A DNA stretch of 64,000 bases from Symbiodinium natans (GCA_905221605.1 CAJNDS010001746.1:587797-651796), one strand, 5' to 3'. Numbered from the stretch's first letter, positions 31,291 through 41,583 are shown. A program made the numbers and translations. The notes: generated by a model from the letters alone, not told the origin.

Positions 31291-31688
31291 TTGTTTGCCA
31301 TCACTCGTAACGGCATGCCGAAAATCCAGGCAACAGCAGGCGCCGGGATCTTGAGCCCGCGGAAGTCGCTCCATCTCACATCAGCAAACGACGCCTGGGA
31401 CTGGAAGAGGAATGCCATGAAGCTGCTGAGATTTTGCATCGGGTCGATGAGCGCCGCCCAACGACAGGAAGGTGTATCTTTGTTGACGACGATGCTGTGT
31501 CTCGAGACAAATGCCTGGCGCCAGCAGTGCGTCATCTCCAAGTTGGACCTCCTCTGGCTGATGCTCAACCGTCGAAGACGCATGCAGATGCAAAGCGTCA
31601 GCTGAAGCAGCTGTGCCGCCCTGCTTCAGTGAGAGAGGTTGCGCGTCGCTCACTTGAAGCGGTGCTGTGTCGGCTGTGTCATTGCTAA
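31291..31688 (+). pseudogene. Diverged, frameshifted copy of the 42-kb gene's last exon
   Basis: The plus frame to about 31570 contains AAQRQEGVSLLTTML and VISKLDLLWLML. These align with SQRQKWVSFLVRLL and LIDRLKLLWRAD of the 41.8-42.3 kb ORF. After a shift of frame, HADAKRQLKQLCRPASVR aligns with YAEADQQLKVLSHQPRCE. The shared spacing over about 100 residues shows paralogy, and the frame break suggests decay, unless an intron intervenes. Antisense frames here (e.g. FLFQSQASFADVRWS) are shadows on this reading. Confidence 0.55.
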
Positions 31689-32191
31689 CTTCAGATGACC
31701 CCGACATCCCAGACGAAAAAGCTTGGGTGGGTGCAAGCTGGGGGGCCCTAGCGGGGGGCTGGGGAGGAGCCCGAAGCTTTGCCCCAAAATGTCAGCCCGC
31801 AAGCCCTTACAAGCCAAAGCTGCCAGGCTCAGCCCAGGCCACATCCTCTGCCACAAAATGCCATAAACACTCGGCTCAAAGACGTGGTAACAACAGCTGA
31901 GCTTCGACACAGGCCTAGGGCTGCTTCTGTTTCGTATCCCGAGAGGAACTGGTTTGAATTCGAGTGGCTATGGGCATGGTGGCTGTGTGATAGGGAACAA
32001 ATGAACAAATGGCGGTTCCCAAGTAGAAGCCTTCGCCTTGCCCATGGCGTGCTGCTGTCCCAGGTGCAGGTGGAGGGGTTCCATGGGGTTCAATAATGGT
32101 CAAATAATGGTCATATAGGTTCCCTCGCTGAGCTCAAGGGTCTTGCAGAGTTGAGCAGCCTTCCGCGACGGCACAGTGCCTTGCCGCCCAG
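31689..32191. other. No supported gene
   Basis: Low-information sequence between coding candidates. Short frames only; TATTCCCTATCACACAG-like pieces do not form clear splice borders. Confidence 0.4.
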
Positions 32192-32566
32192 GTGGCGACC
32201 CGGCCAAGCCGCGCAAACAGCGCAGGGCACTCCTCCAAGCGGAACGCCGCGGATGTTTTGGGTTGCGCGTCTAGCTATTCCCGACGTCCAGGAAGGATGC
32301 TTGAAAACTTGCGGGGCCTGTATGTTGTGCAAAGTTGTAGAGCAGATCCAACGTGCATGCTTGCATATACTAGACATGCAGTGGATCTTCTCGGATTTCG
32401 ACTTACGGCAGAGCATGGTGCTCCTGCCTTGTTGTCCCACGCTGGCACGTCACCGGTGCAGGCTTGGTTCCAGTGGCTCGCCCCCGGCCCTAGCAGGCCG
32501 AGCGGGGGCGGAGGGGGGGTGGGGGGTTGGCGGGGGTTGAACAAGCCTTGTACTGTAACATCTTAA
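32192..32566 (+). CDS. Putative exon(s), unknown protein
   Basis: Within this frame, GRMLENLRGLYVVQSCRADP, TCMLAYTRHAVDLLGFRLTA and EHGAPALLSHAGTSPVQAWF read as protein. The part after about 32490 is G-rich low complexity and not coding. Family unknown. Confidence 0.4.
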   Translation: MATRPSRANSAGHSSKRNAADVLGCASSYSRRPGRMLENLRGLYVVQSCRADPTCMLAYTRHAVDLLGFRLTAEHGAPALLSHAGTSPVQAWFQWLAPGPSRPSGGGGGVGGWRGLNKPCTVTS

Positions 32567-32656
32567 AATATTTTCACATGCTGTAGTTTTGGGTGTTAAT
32601 TATTTTGCGGCGATTGTGCGCTGTTGGGAGTTTTCCCTCCCGGTTTCTTGCGAGTT

Positions 32657-33322
32657 TCAGAACGTTCTGGGCAAGGTCGTTGCGATTGTTTCGGCACGCA
32701 AGGTACCCAAGCTTCGTCCAATCGGTCCTGTCCATGGGATGTTGGCATCCTCATACCCCACTAGTTTAAAATTGTCCCAACAGGAGATGCTTTCCAAAAG
32801 CCGTGCTTGCCTGAATGCCTGGACACCCTGTGACTTGAGGCCGTCGAAAATGTTTGCGTTTCGGACCGAGGGCTTCGGATTCAACACCTTTGCATCCCAA
32901 GCTTCTGCCAAGATGCAGAGCTCCGGAAGTCTGTCAGGCAGCAACAACTGCGCCGCCTGCTCCTTCGCTGCATGCAGTATGACCGTCATCAACGCGTTAT
33001 TGGGAAAAGATGCGTGGCAACCAAATCGCGGTAGGACTCGGGGCGCAACATTAGACTTTGAGAATGTCACTTGAGATGCCGGGTTGAGGTTGCAGGTTGT
33101 GTGTGTGGGGGCCCCGCGGCGGGGTGGGGCTGATGCGGGGGAGGCATAGTCTGCAAGTACTGCGTAGAGTCCAGAAACTGCCTCCTCTGAATCCCGAAAG
33201 CGCAAGGTCTCTCTAAACCCTGCCCTGAACCCTAAATCCTCACACAGATGCGGCTTCAACCGATAGCTCTTCATTTTTGCGCCTGGTCCAGTGTAAATGT
33301 TCAGCCAACTTTGAAGTCCCAA
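32657..33322 (-). CDS. Unrecognised minus-strand ORF, 221 codons
   Basis: The downstream half (about 33055-32657) is very protein-like: VLPRFGCHASFPNNALMTVI, LHAAKEQAAQLLLPDRLPEL, FDGLKSQGVQAFRQARLLES, ISCWDNFKLVGYEDANIPWT, GPIGRSLGTLRAETIATTLP. The upstream half (33322-33060), which contains G/C-rich low complexity, is probably intron or leader. The frame stays open to an end near 32657 without a recognised motif. A plus-strand frame (32589-33074) overlaps and is weaker. Confidence 0.5.
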   Translation of the reverse strand: MGLQSWLNIYTGPGAKMKSYRLKPHLCEDLGFRAGFRETLRFRDSEEAVSGLYAVLADYASPASAPPRRGAPTHTTCNLNPASQVTFSKSNVAPRVLPRFGCHASFPNNALMTVILHAAKEQAAQLLLPDRLPELCILAEAWDAKVLNPKPSVRNANIFDGLKSQGVQAFRQARLLESISCWDNFKLVGYEDANIPWTGPIGRSLGTLRAETIATTLPRTF

Positions 33323-33371
33323 GGGTTCAGTGCGCCCCCATAAGCTGTTGTGACCAGGCCGTTGCAGAGCG

Positions 33372-33647
33372 GTGGCCCTGGATGCTGCCAGGACACCTGA
33401 CGGTGGAGGGTTGCCAAGCGAAGAAGCGCCTACGGCGGAAGTCGATGGTAGTAAGGATCTGCTAGGGAAAAGCTTGGTTAGGGACCGTGGTGAGGTTCGA
33501 GCTTCCAGGACCGGATATCATTGCAAGGCAGGAATGAAGCGAAGCTGGGCAGACTTCCAGACCATCATGGGGTTTCAAGTTGCGGCCCAGAAGAAACCGA
33601 GATCCACGGGGCATGTCGCCCTTGCTGGAGGGTGCTTCAGCTTCTGA
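33372..33647 (+). CDS. Putative exon(s), unknown
   Basis: Frame with LPSEEAPTAEVDGSKDLLGK and HCKAGMKRSWADFQTIMGFQ before a stop. Another plus frame just downstream (33622-33816, KKMVILDICLSAALHRSS) is also plausible. Weak evidence only. Confidence 0.25.
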   Translation: MALDAARTPDGGGLPSEEAPTAEVDGSKDLLGKSLVRDRGEVRASRTGYHCKAGMKRSWADFQTIMGFQVAAQKKPRSTGHVALAGGCFSF

Positions 33648-33828
33648 GCAGGACCTGGCAGCCCGTACGCCTACGGCCGGCCTTCCCAACGGAAAGCAGC
33701 CTGGATGCAAAAAGATGGTGATCCTCGATATTTGCCTCTCAGCCGCGTTGCACCGCTCGAGCTGCAGTACTGGGACGTGTGGCGGATATTGGCGGATCTT
33801 TCCTGCCAAACCCTGAACTGGACCCTCC

Positions 33829-33852
33829 CTCCCTCCCTCACTCTCCCTCCCC

Positions 33853-33904
<52 letters not shown>

Positions 33905-33907
33905 TTG
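33829..33907 (+). repeat. (CT)n microsatellite
   Basis: CCCTCCCTCCCT followed by about 55 bp of nearly pure CT, ending at CTCTGTCTCTTTGACAG. This could act as a polypyrimidine tract before an acceptor. The preceding part is CCCT-rich. Confidence 0.9.
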
Positions 33908-34129
33908 ACAGGCGCTCAGGAACTGCCATGCCTGAAGCGGACCCTAAACCCATCAACCCACAGGCCCCTGAAGCCAATGAAGAGGCTTGACTTTCCGATT
34001 GCTCAGGCCAGCTTTTACACTTCCGACAACCCCGACTGCCCGTGCCTCGCTTAGAGTCCAGTCAGCACTGCCAGTCTGCGTTGCCAGTGTCTTCTTGCGT
34101 TTCGAAAGTTGTCAAAGCGGGGGCCAGTG

Positions 34130-34260
34130 GGGGAGAAGGAGGTCAAGATCTGGCACGGCTTCAACTTAAAAAGGACAAGCTACAACGAGCTCTGCCGAGT
34201 GCCGGGTTTGAGGCCCGAGGGCACGTTTCGATCGCGCTTCGCGATGATGCCCGCTGAGAC
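34130..34260 (+). CDS. Putative exon, unknown protein
   Basis: Two plus frames compete: one reads GQDLARLQLKKDKLQRALPS then AGFEARGHVSIALRDDAR and stop, slightly SAP-like; the other reads KEVKIWHGFNLKRTSYNELC. The first has the more typical composition. Direction plus is likely; frame is uncertain. Confidence 0.3.
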
Positions 34261-34271
34261 ACGGAGGGGTT

Positions 34272-34440
34272 GTGGGTTTTGTGGACAAGACTGCAGCATT
34301 TTTGAACCCTGGCGGTGATGATTTGTTCGCTGCTATCTGGCACGTTGGGGAACCGTGTGTGATTTCAGTTATAGTCCCAAAGGGGTGCCCGGGCGCTCTC
34401 TTGGGCTCTCTCAGGTTCTGTAGAGGATGTGTCGTCCCGT
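34272..34440 (+). CDS. Putative exon, unknown protein
   Basis: GFVDKTAAFLNPGGDDLFAA, IWHVGEPCVISVIVPKGCPG, ALLGSL: convincing globular peptide, likely one exon. The borders are not fixed. Confidence 0.4.
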
Positions 34441-34574
34441 TAACTGAAGTCAGCTGCACCAGGCACGGCTTTTGCTCCGGGGCTCCTTGGACTGCACGGA
34501 AGGCTGCTGGGGGCTGAAGGAGGTGTAGGTGTTTTTGGGGTGTTGATGTCTTTCATGCTCGGATGATGAGGTGG

Positions 34575-35000
34575 TGGAGTCAGCCTCTGCGTTGGGCGTA
34601 CGTTGGCGTTGCTGAAGCCGAGGCACCAACGCGGCCGAGGAAGTGCGAACACTGCGTCCGCTGCCGCCACTGGGCGGGCCCCGGCCGTTTCCCTGCGCGG
34701 TGATGCTGTGCACGAGGCCTGAACAGCGCGCTGACGATATGCTTTCAACGTTTGGCGGTCTCTGTGAACAATGCCGTAGTGAGAGGAGTGCCGAAAAGTT
34801 TGATGGTAGCCTGGTGACATATACATTGATCTTGTGCGTTCTGTGTGAGCATTGAGAGGGAATGTTCTGCGCGGACGAAGGGGGTCCCGCACCAGAACAG
34901 CTCCCAAACCGCACCCCTCCGCTTTATGTTTGGGATGCACGTAGTGCTGGGGTCCATGCTTGGAGCTTTTTTTTGGGGGCGGAAGAAGAAGCCGTTCTTT
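34575..35000 (+). repeat. Segmental duplicate A (partner 36535-36990)
   Basis: Shares with 36535-36990 the blocks CAGCCTCTGCGTTGG, GTTGGCGTTGCTGAAGCCGA, GGCACCA, TGCTTTCAACGT and the pattern GGAGCTTTTTTTTGGGGGCGGAAGA / GAACAGTTTTTTTGGGGCGGAAGA. Identity is high in the first 120 bp and falls off later. In one plus frame both read R-x-LALLKPRHQ; the first copy has stop codons soon after, while the second stays open to 36706. Confidence 0.75.
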
Positions 35001-35299
35001 CCTTGTCAGTTGCCAGCACGTGCAGAGTGCACTCTACTGGAAAGGGATTCGCGCGTCAGCCTCCGTGAGGAATGTTCATCCATCGAATCATCGAAAGAAG
35101 CCATGCTCTCAAAAGAGACGAATGAGAATGTCTCAGCCATACCTTCCGTCCTAGCCCTTCACATGACAGCGCCAGCTCTGCAGCTCTACCAGACTTCGGG
35201 GGTTACCTTCGGGGCCCGGCTGGGCCCGGCGCATGGCATCCCAGTCTTTCTCTCGAGGGCATTTGGGGAGGCGCTTGCCTGACCAGGACATGGGAATCC

Positions 35300-35450
35300 T
35301 AGAAAAATGATGCGATCTTCACACCCCAAACGCTCGACAGCCCCAACTCCGAACCGTTTGGAACGTAAGCTCCCTCTGCCTCCTGAGGCGGCGAGCCTCG
35401 AGGATTTCGAGCCGTGGATGGCAGGGCTCCTTCAGCCGCTTGCCTCTTAG
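35300..35450 (+). CDS. Putative exon AASLEDFEPWMAGLLQPLA (copy 1)
   Basis: Acceptor CTCCTGAG / GCG, then AASLEDFEPWMAGLLQPLAS and a stop. The same short exon occurs at 39291-39354 as AASLENVEPWMAGLLQPLA. The identical AG / G border and conserved frame support a real coding exon that was duplicated, with the second copy behind the coiled-coil exons at 39 kb. Confidence 0.45.
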
Positions 35451-36290
35451 AGCGCCTTTTGAGGGAGCGGGGGGGGGGAGGGGGAGAGGTGTTAGGATCT
35501 TCCCGGGTTACTCAAGGCCTCTTTGCCAATATTGGCGGGGGGAGGGGGGGATGCTGTATTGTTTATGGTTAGTCCGAACTTCAAACTTCCAAGCTTATAT
35601 TCTGCAGTGGCCCCATTGCCGCTTGGCCTGCTCACACAGCTGGCAGCACTTGCCTGCGTGATGGGCTTGTTGGGTAGGTTGTAACTGCGTAAGTGCACGA
35701 ACGTGTATCGAAGGCACACCGCGCGGGAGGGTGCCATGGAGGCTTTTGCCGGCCAGGCCTGAACGACCGAAGCGCTGTGGACAGTCACGAGGTGAATCTG
35801 AGATGTTGGGATGCGCAAGATGACACCCCCCCCCCCAAAAAAAAAGAGAGGCAACAGCATGAGGCCCAAACAACAACAATCTCCACCCAGTCCTTGTAAG
35901 ATGCGCATGCGTAGCCACTGGTGTGAGGTGCACGACCTGCAGCCCGAACTAGTCACGCCCAAAGCACCTGTGCTGCATTGGCAGTTCGTGCAGTGGATAT
36001 TTGTTCAGTCTGTCAATGCTAGCAGAACATGCTGTTGGAGTTCAGAGCCCCGGCTTCACTCAGGCATCGGTGCGCCCGAACCCGCCGCTTGGTAATACCT
36101 TGGTGACTCACCAGATACTAGCGTAGCGGCGTAGCATCGCGGCGCTCAGCTCGCTAGAGTCCCAGCACGCCACAGGTTCCTGGAAGCAACACCGTCCACC
36201 GAATGCCCTGAGGAGGCTGGCAGTGGGTGCCATCTCACATCATCTCAGCTGTCCGTCGCCGTCTCGTGCTGCAGGATTGCCAAAGCGACA

Positions 36291-36476
36291 TTGCCACCGT
36301 GGCCGAGGCGACGAAAGCGAACCGCGCTTCGGGCTTCGAAAAATATCGGCATTGTTCGGCATAGTTCGGAAATTGCTTCGGAGGTCTGCGCCGGTGCAGA
36401 AGGCAGTGGAGAAGACTTCCAAGTTTGGAAGCTGGACAGCGGTCTCGACTGCTTGCCTCCGGAGCTGCTCGCTTAG
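36291..36476 (+). CDS. Putative exon, unknown
   Basis: Frame with RTALRASKNIGIVRHSSEIA, SEVCAGAEGSGEDFQVWKLD, SGLDCLPPELLA and stop. A 179-codon minus frame (36235-36774) overlaps but is Cys/Ser/Arg-rich in the manner of a shadow. Confidence 0.3.
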   Translation: MPPWPRRRKRTALRASKNIGIVRHSSEIASEVCAGAEGSGEDFQVWKLDSGLDCLPPELLA

Positions 36477-36990
36477 CAAAGCACACCCTGACTTGGGTTG
36501 CCCAAGGTGTGCTGAAGGATTGTCCTTGCTCCTTACTGATACAGCCTCTGCGTTGGCGCATGTTGGCGTTGCTGAAGCCGAGGCACCAGCACGTACAAGG
36601 AAGAGTCAGCACGGCGTCAACAGCCGCCACTGCGCGGGACCTGGACATGTGGCCTCGTGACGATGCTTTGCAGCAGGCCGATGGGATAGATGCTTTCAAC
36701 GTGTAGCAGTTTCGGTGAACACGCAGTATTGCCACGAATGCTAACTGCTGCTGATCGCGTGGTGCCGGCAACATTCACATACGTTCGTCTTATGCGTAAC
36801 GCGTGTGCATTGAGGAGACTTTATTCTGCACAGGCGAAGCGGCCCCCGCACCAGATCCCACTCCCTGAACCGAAGTCCCATACCCACGCCTTAGACAGGC
36901 CCGCTTGCGGTTCAAGGGATCCACTGTGAGGGTGTAAGATAGAGATGCGCAGGCGTCCATGCCTGGAACAGTTTTTTTGGGGCGGAAGAC
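36425..36990 (+). repeat. Segmental duplicate B (partner 34575-35000), possibly coding
   Basis: The first part keeps an open plus frame to 36706 (ARLAKHTLTWVAQGVLKDCP, RMLALLKPRHQHVQGRVSTA, DDALQQADGIDAFNV). The partner segment lacks this open frame. Either the coding reading is fortuitous or the 34.6-kb copy is decayed. Confidence 0.5.
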
Positions 36991-37625
36991 CGTTCTCACC
37001 TCTCTTGGAATTACTACGTCCCTGTCACCCACACCATCTACCTCTTCATCTGGGACCCTATCTCTAGCTCCTGTTAATGGTTAGCCTGAACTCAAAGACC
37101 CACACAGTTCATGCTTCTCTCCCTGTCACCCACACCATCTACCTCTTGGATCTAGTATTAACTCTGTGACAGACCATGAACTCGCGAACCCACCCTCGGG
37201 ACCCTATCTCTAGCTCCTGTTAACCGTTCACATGACACCACACCTTACAAGGCGGTAACTACTGAATCACCCATACAATCATCACCTTAGAAACCAGGGC
37301 GCAATATTACATCCCATACTCAAGCCCTCAGCCCGTGCGCCCTGCTCCCTGTATTCCTCAACTGCTCAAAACTCTGGGGGGTCCTACGTGTTTTGAGACC
37401 CCAAACATTGAAGACCCCCCGCCCCTTCTGCACCCTGCATCCCTGACCTAAGCATCCCTGGTTCAAGGACGACAGAGCTCGAACACCGAGGCTGCAGATG
37501 CTGATCTCGCAACTGGAGCACGGCGTCTCGGAGTGCGAATGCTGGTTTGTGACCTTTTTTGGATATCGGTATGCAAGTATAGAGGTTTGGGGCTTACGCG
37601 GGCTGAATAGGTTTATGATCGTATA
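36991..37625. other. No gene; interleaved short direct repeats
   Basis: CCTGTCACCCACACCATCTA occurs at about 37020 and 37122, and GGGACCCTATCTCTAGCTCC at about 37053 and 37198, in the same order. This indicates a tandem duplication of roughly 100-145 bp with later insertions. The rest is C-rich, non-coding. Confidence 0.6.
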
Positions 37626-38383
37626 TTATGGTCTGCAATCTGGCATCTCAAGACGGCTCACACATGGTCGCTCCGCGTCTTTGAAATGAGAAGAAACAGT
37701 ACTTGGCTTCTTGTCCGGCCAGCAAGCTGCGAGAGCTTCTTGAGAGCGTTTCCTTCTGCGATGACTCCGAGACAAGCGTGAAGCTTCCACAACAGTGGGC
37801 GTCTGAAAGCTAGGCAGTGCCTGCCTTGGAAATTCGGAACTGTAAGTGCTTGGAGTCGTGGCTGCAACCAAGCCGCAAGCCCCACCTTCCCAGACTCTTC
37901 CTCTTGCGTTCGAGACCTGAACAACAACCCTCCTGAATCCATCAAGGCTCTGGAATACACGCAGAAAAAGCCAGACAGTACACGCCCCAGTAAAACCTGC
38001 AAGGGGAATTTTAAATTTTCGGTCCATCCCTGGTAAGCCTGGCCCAGGCGTGTGTGGCCTCCAAGATGACTTGCAGTGGGAACGCCAGAAGCGGCAGGAG
38101 GCTTGAATGTCCACTTGAACCACATATAGCCACTTTTCACGATGGGCGAAGCCCAAACCCTAGAGACCCTAATGACAGTGCCACAGCCCAAAGCCCCAGA
38201 ATCCCAGCTTCCCAAGAGGCGGACGCCTGCTGCGAGAGTTTGAGCCCGGGCTTTCATGGAGGGTTGAGGGTCATCAGATGAAGGACGTATGAGCTCGGTG
38301 CTCAGGCTTTGGGGAAGGATCGGACGATGGTGCAGGGTATCAGAAAAGGCAAGGGATAAAGTGGAGGAGGAACGTAGGGGCAA
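37626..38383 (-). CDS. Possible minus-strand ORF(s), unknown
   Basis: Two long overlapping minus frames (241 and 176 codons). The 38156-37626 frame has a plausible tail (GLVAATTPSTYSSEFPRQAL, EASRLSRSHRRRKRSQEALA). The 38383-37658 frame includes WFKWTFKPPAASGVPTASHL. Neither has splice support, and at least one must be a shadow. Confidence 0.25.
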
Positions 38384-38571
38384 GGAGGGCCGACTTTCTC
38401 CCGTCTCACCCGGAATGAACAGAGAGATTTCATGTCGTGTTCGTGATCAGTCCTGTGGCGATGATCGGCTCCTCGATCCTCCCAAGAACCTGCGATCTTT
38501 CTCACTTTCTCTCCTGCTGCAGACTGCACAGCTGCTGACCCCGCAATCGCGGGACATCCCAATCCAGCCCC

Positions 38572-39356
38572 AAGTCGCTAAGGAACATCGAGCTTTCCAG
38601 CTTGAAACGCCTACTGCTCCAGACTTCCCGCGCTGCGCAAGATCTCGAAGCCCAGCCGCCCGACTGCAACAGCACAGGGGCCCCGCGGCCCGGTGGTCGG
38701 GCCTCTAGCTGTAGCATGTCCAGAACAGGACTTCTAGACGCCATCCCGCGTTCAAAGCCGTTGCCTTCAGTCTCTTCTTCGGCGCGGCGCGTGCTTGAGC
38801 GCTCAGGTGCGACCGCCTACAGCAGCTCAACGACGAGCTCAAGGCGGAGATCGCCTCGCAGCAAGAAGAGCGGCCTGGCCGACATGACCAGATATCCAAA
38901 ATGCAGGGCTTCTAAGGTTTAGGAGGGCAAGCTTCTCTTCATGTCTCCATGCCGCCTACGTCATGATCAGGTGGGGTGCGCATCGACTGTTTTCTTTTTT
39001 CACAGCTTTCTGAGTCTTTCGAGAGTCTTCCGAGCATGCGAGGATGGATGAACTACGGCTACAGCAGGCCGCTTCCGGGTCTGTAGATCCGAGTTCGTGC
39101 CTTGAGAGTGCAGGGATGGTGCCAGAGCACCTGGGGTCTCTCCACTCTGAAGACAAGATGCCGGGATCGATTTTCCATAAAGGGAGCGGTCCCAGCGGCA
39201 GCATGCCTCGCTTTCTTTCCGAGATGCAGGCATGTAGTACACCAAACACCTAGCACCCCGCGCAAGCCGAGACTAAGCTCCACTGACCCTTGAGGCGGCG
39301 AGCCTGGAGAATGTTGAGCCGTGGATGGCAGGGCTCCTTCAGCCGCTTGCCGTTTC
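38572..39356 (+). CDS. Putative coiled-coil protein gene, 3-4 exons
   Basis: Candidate exons: about 38572-38650 (KSLRNIELSSLKRLLLQTSR, AAQDLEA); 38808-38911 (after CGCTCAG / G: CDRLQQLNDELKAEIASQQE, ERPGRHDQISKMQ); about 39020-39252 (HARMDELRLQQAASGSVDPS, MVPEHLGSLHSEDKMPGS); and 39291-39354 (AASLENVEPWMAGLLQPLA). The first two are heptad-rich and charged, typical of a coiled coil. Borders at 38808 and 39291 are AG / G. A multi-exon coiled-coil protein is a good interpretation, but the order and phases of the exons were not proven. Function unknown. Confidence 0.45.
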
Positions 39357-39377
39357 GAGAGTCTGGTTTTTTCTCTT

Positions 39378-39378
<1 letters not shown>

Positions 39379-39408
<30 letters not shown>
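39379..39408 (+). repeat. 30-base poly-G run
   Basis: An uninterrupted run of 30 G, the longest homopolymer in the window. Assembly length here should be treated as approximate. Confidence 0.95.
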
Positions 39409-39409
<1 letters not shown>

Positions 39410-39784
39410 GAAAGATGTCCTAGTGCTCAAAACCTGTGGCGGGGCGGCGAGGGGGCGTTGCTCGTAGGATGTTTTCAGGTTGCCCAAAGTCTTGCCGCCA
39501 GTAGCCTGCATGTTTTATGCTTACAAGGGGTGTGGCATAGTGTATTTCATCAGACAAGCCAGCTTTACACATGTTTTTTGGCCTAGCGGGACAGGCCGGC
39601 CCCCACCCCTAACAACGAAACCTTGGCATTATCATCCCCATAGCTACTGGCCGTCCGGTGTCAGGGCTAAGGGACCGAGGTGAACTTGACACCGTAAACC
39701 CCAGTCCTAGACCCTAGAGAGAAGATAGAAAGGAGAAGAGCAGATAAGAGAAACTCTAAACCCTAAGTTCAAGAAAAGCTGCAC

Positions 39785-40495
39785 CCCTCTTGTTTTCTCT
39801 CTCGCTCTCTCTCCCTCTTTTCTTTCTTGCTCTTTCTTTCTTTCTACCTTTCTTTCTTTCCCTCCCCGCTTTTCAGGCTCCCAACCCACTGGTGCTCATG
39901 ATGTTGTTGCTCCCTCTCTGTCTCTCTCTTCTCTGTATGTTATTTGTCTTTATTTCTCTTTCTTTCTCTTTATTTCTCTGTATTTCTCTGTATTTCTCTT
40001 TCTTTCTCTTTCTTTCTCTTTCTTTCTCTTTCTTTCTCTTTCTTTCTCTTTCTTTCTCTTTCTTTCTCTTTCTTTCTCTTTCTTTCTCTTTCTTTCTCTG
40101 TATTTCTCTTTCTTTCTCTTTCTTTCTCTTTCTTTCTCTTTCTTTTTCTTTGTCATTCTTTGTTTCTTTCTTTCTTTCTGTCTATTTCCTTCCTCTCTAT
40201 CTTTCTTCCTGCCTTCCTTTCTTTCTTCCTTCCTTTCTTTCTTCCTTCCGTTCTTTCTTCCTTTTTTCCTTCCTTCCTTCCTTCCTTCCTTTCTTTCTTT
40301 CTTTCTGTCTCTCGCTCTCTCTCTCTCTCTCTCTCTTGCTCTCTTGCTCTCTTTCTCTGTTTTGTCTCTTTTGTCTCTTTTGTCTCTTTTGTCTCTGTTG
40401 TCTCTTTTGTCTCTTTTCTCTCTTTTCTCTCTTTTCTCTCTTTTTTCTGCCTTTTTGTCTCTTTCTGTCAATCTCTCAATCTCTTTCTTTTGTGC
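39785..40495 (+). repeat. Pyrimidine tract, (TTTCTCTTTC)n and relatives
   Basis: About 700 bp nearly pure pyrimidine on the top strand. The centre (39950-40145) is a regular TTTCTCTTTC/TTTCTCTGTA repeat. Later parts shift to TTCC, TTTC, CTCT and TTTTGTCTC units. Phe/Leu/Ser frames on plus and Lys/Glu/Arg frames on minus are repeat translations. Confidence 0.95.
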
Positions 40496-40539
40496 GGGTG
40501 TTCGTGTGCGCGCGCGCGCTCCCGCGCCTGTATCCTGAG

Positions 40540-40984
40540 CATCAGTGGGGTGGCTCCGGGTAGCCTTGTACCCCTTACGCGCCTGAAGGGCATCATGGCT
40601 GCGAAACATCGAAGAGTATTACCCTCAGTGCCCTTGAGGGCCTCACTTTTCGGTGTTTCGCACGCATGGATCCCGCTGGGCACGCTGCTGCGCGTGCCAC
40701 GCTACCCGCTACCCTTGATTGACGTTGGAACCCATAGTAGTGCAGCACAGTATACCGCAGTGTACCATAGCATACTATCGACAGCTAAAGTATACATTCT
40801 ACAACTGCTGAAAATGCCTCGGATGCCCAGGATGGGTACATCGCAAGCCGGGCCGGGCGCTTCAGCCCAGACCGATCCCGCTACGTTTCAGCAGCTTGCC
40901 TGCATTCGCTGCACCTGGCATGTAGCATCATCGTGTACTGCGCAGCTACTGTGCAGCCCAGGTCGAAGGAGTCTCGGACGATAG
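40540..40984 (+). CDS. Putative exon(s), unknown
   Basis: The frame after the pyrimidine tract reads LVPLTRLKGIMAAKHRRVLP, SVPLRASLFGVSHAWIPLGT and LLRVPRYPLPLIDVG; this first half is plausible coding. The second half has TATACCGCAGTGTACCATAG-like sequence and is weaker. The long pyrimidine tract could serve as the acceptor region. Confidence 0.35.
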
Positions 40985-41218
40985 CTTTCGGGGCGGACGT
41001 GGAGGTTGACCCTATGGCCCTATGGACCCGTGCGACCCCGCATCGCTCTTGTTGCAACTTGGCCGTATAAAACTCAGGCGCTTTGCGTATCTTTGCGTCC
41101 AGTGTGCAAGCAAGTCCTGAAAGTCCTGAGGCCGAACCTGCTGGAGTACCTTTCCGCCCCCTGCCTCTAAGAGATTGCAAGTGTAGCGGTTGGTGACCAG
41201 CTGTGCGGTGAAGGGAAT

Positions 41219-41575
41219 ATGAAAGAATTGAAGAATTTCAGAGCAGTTGACGGATCTGACAGAACCCCAGAGATGGGGGCCCGCCTGCACGTGCGCCCAA
41301 ATAGGTGGATGACATTTTGGAGTGGCGCCGGACATCCCAACAAACCAGACGTCCCAGGGCAGGGAGCTTGGTGCGCTTTTCTCAATGTGTTGCAACGTGC
41401 GTCGCATCGCGGGAAGACTAGTACCAGGACCATGCAATCGTTATCATCACAACCTGAGGTCCTGATGCAGCATCTGACCGAAATGGGCAGGTTGGACAGG
41501 TGCGGTAGGGTGTGGGTTCGTCCTGGAATGCTTCGGATTAGCACATTGCCTGGCCACTCGCGTCGTGTACCATGA
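41219..41575 (+). CDS. Unrecognised gene at 41.2-42.3 kb, first exon(s)
   Basis: Plus frame MKELKNFRAVDGSDRTPEMG, ARLHVRPNRWMTFWSGAGHP and TMQSLSSQPEVLMQHLTEMG, stop near 41575. It is immediately followed by an AG / G acceptor at 41583/41584 that opens the next exon, which supports the plus strand over the antisense frame (41673-41167). Confidence 0.4.
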   Translation: MKELKNFRAVDGSDRTPEMGARLHVRPNRWMTFWSGAGHPNKPDVPGQGAWCAFLNVLQRASHRGKTSTRTMQSLSSQPEVLMQHLTEMGRLDRCGRVWVRPGMLRISTLPGHSRRVP

Positions 41576-41583
41576 CTGCGCAG

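Noticed and set aside
39790..40984. Frames of 219-346 codons rich in Phe/Leu/Ser or Lys/Glu/Arg
   Set aside because: They read through the pyrimidine tract; only the part after about 40540 was kept as a weak exon.
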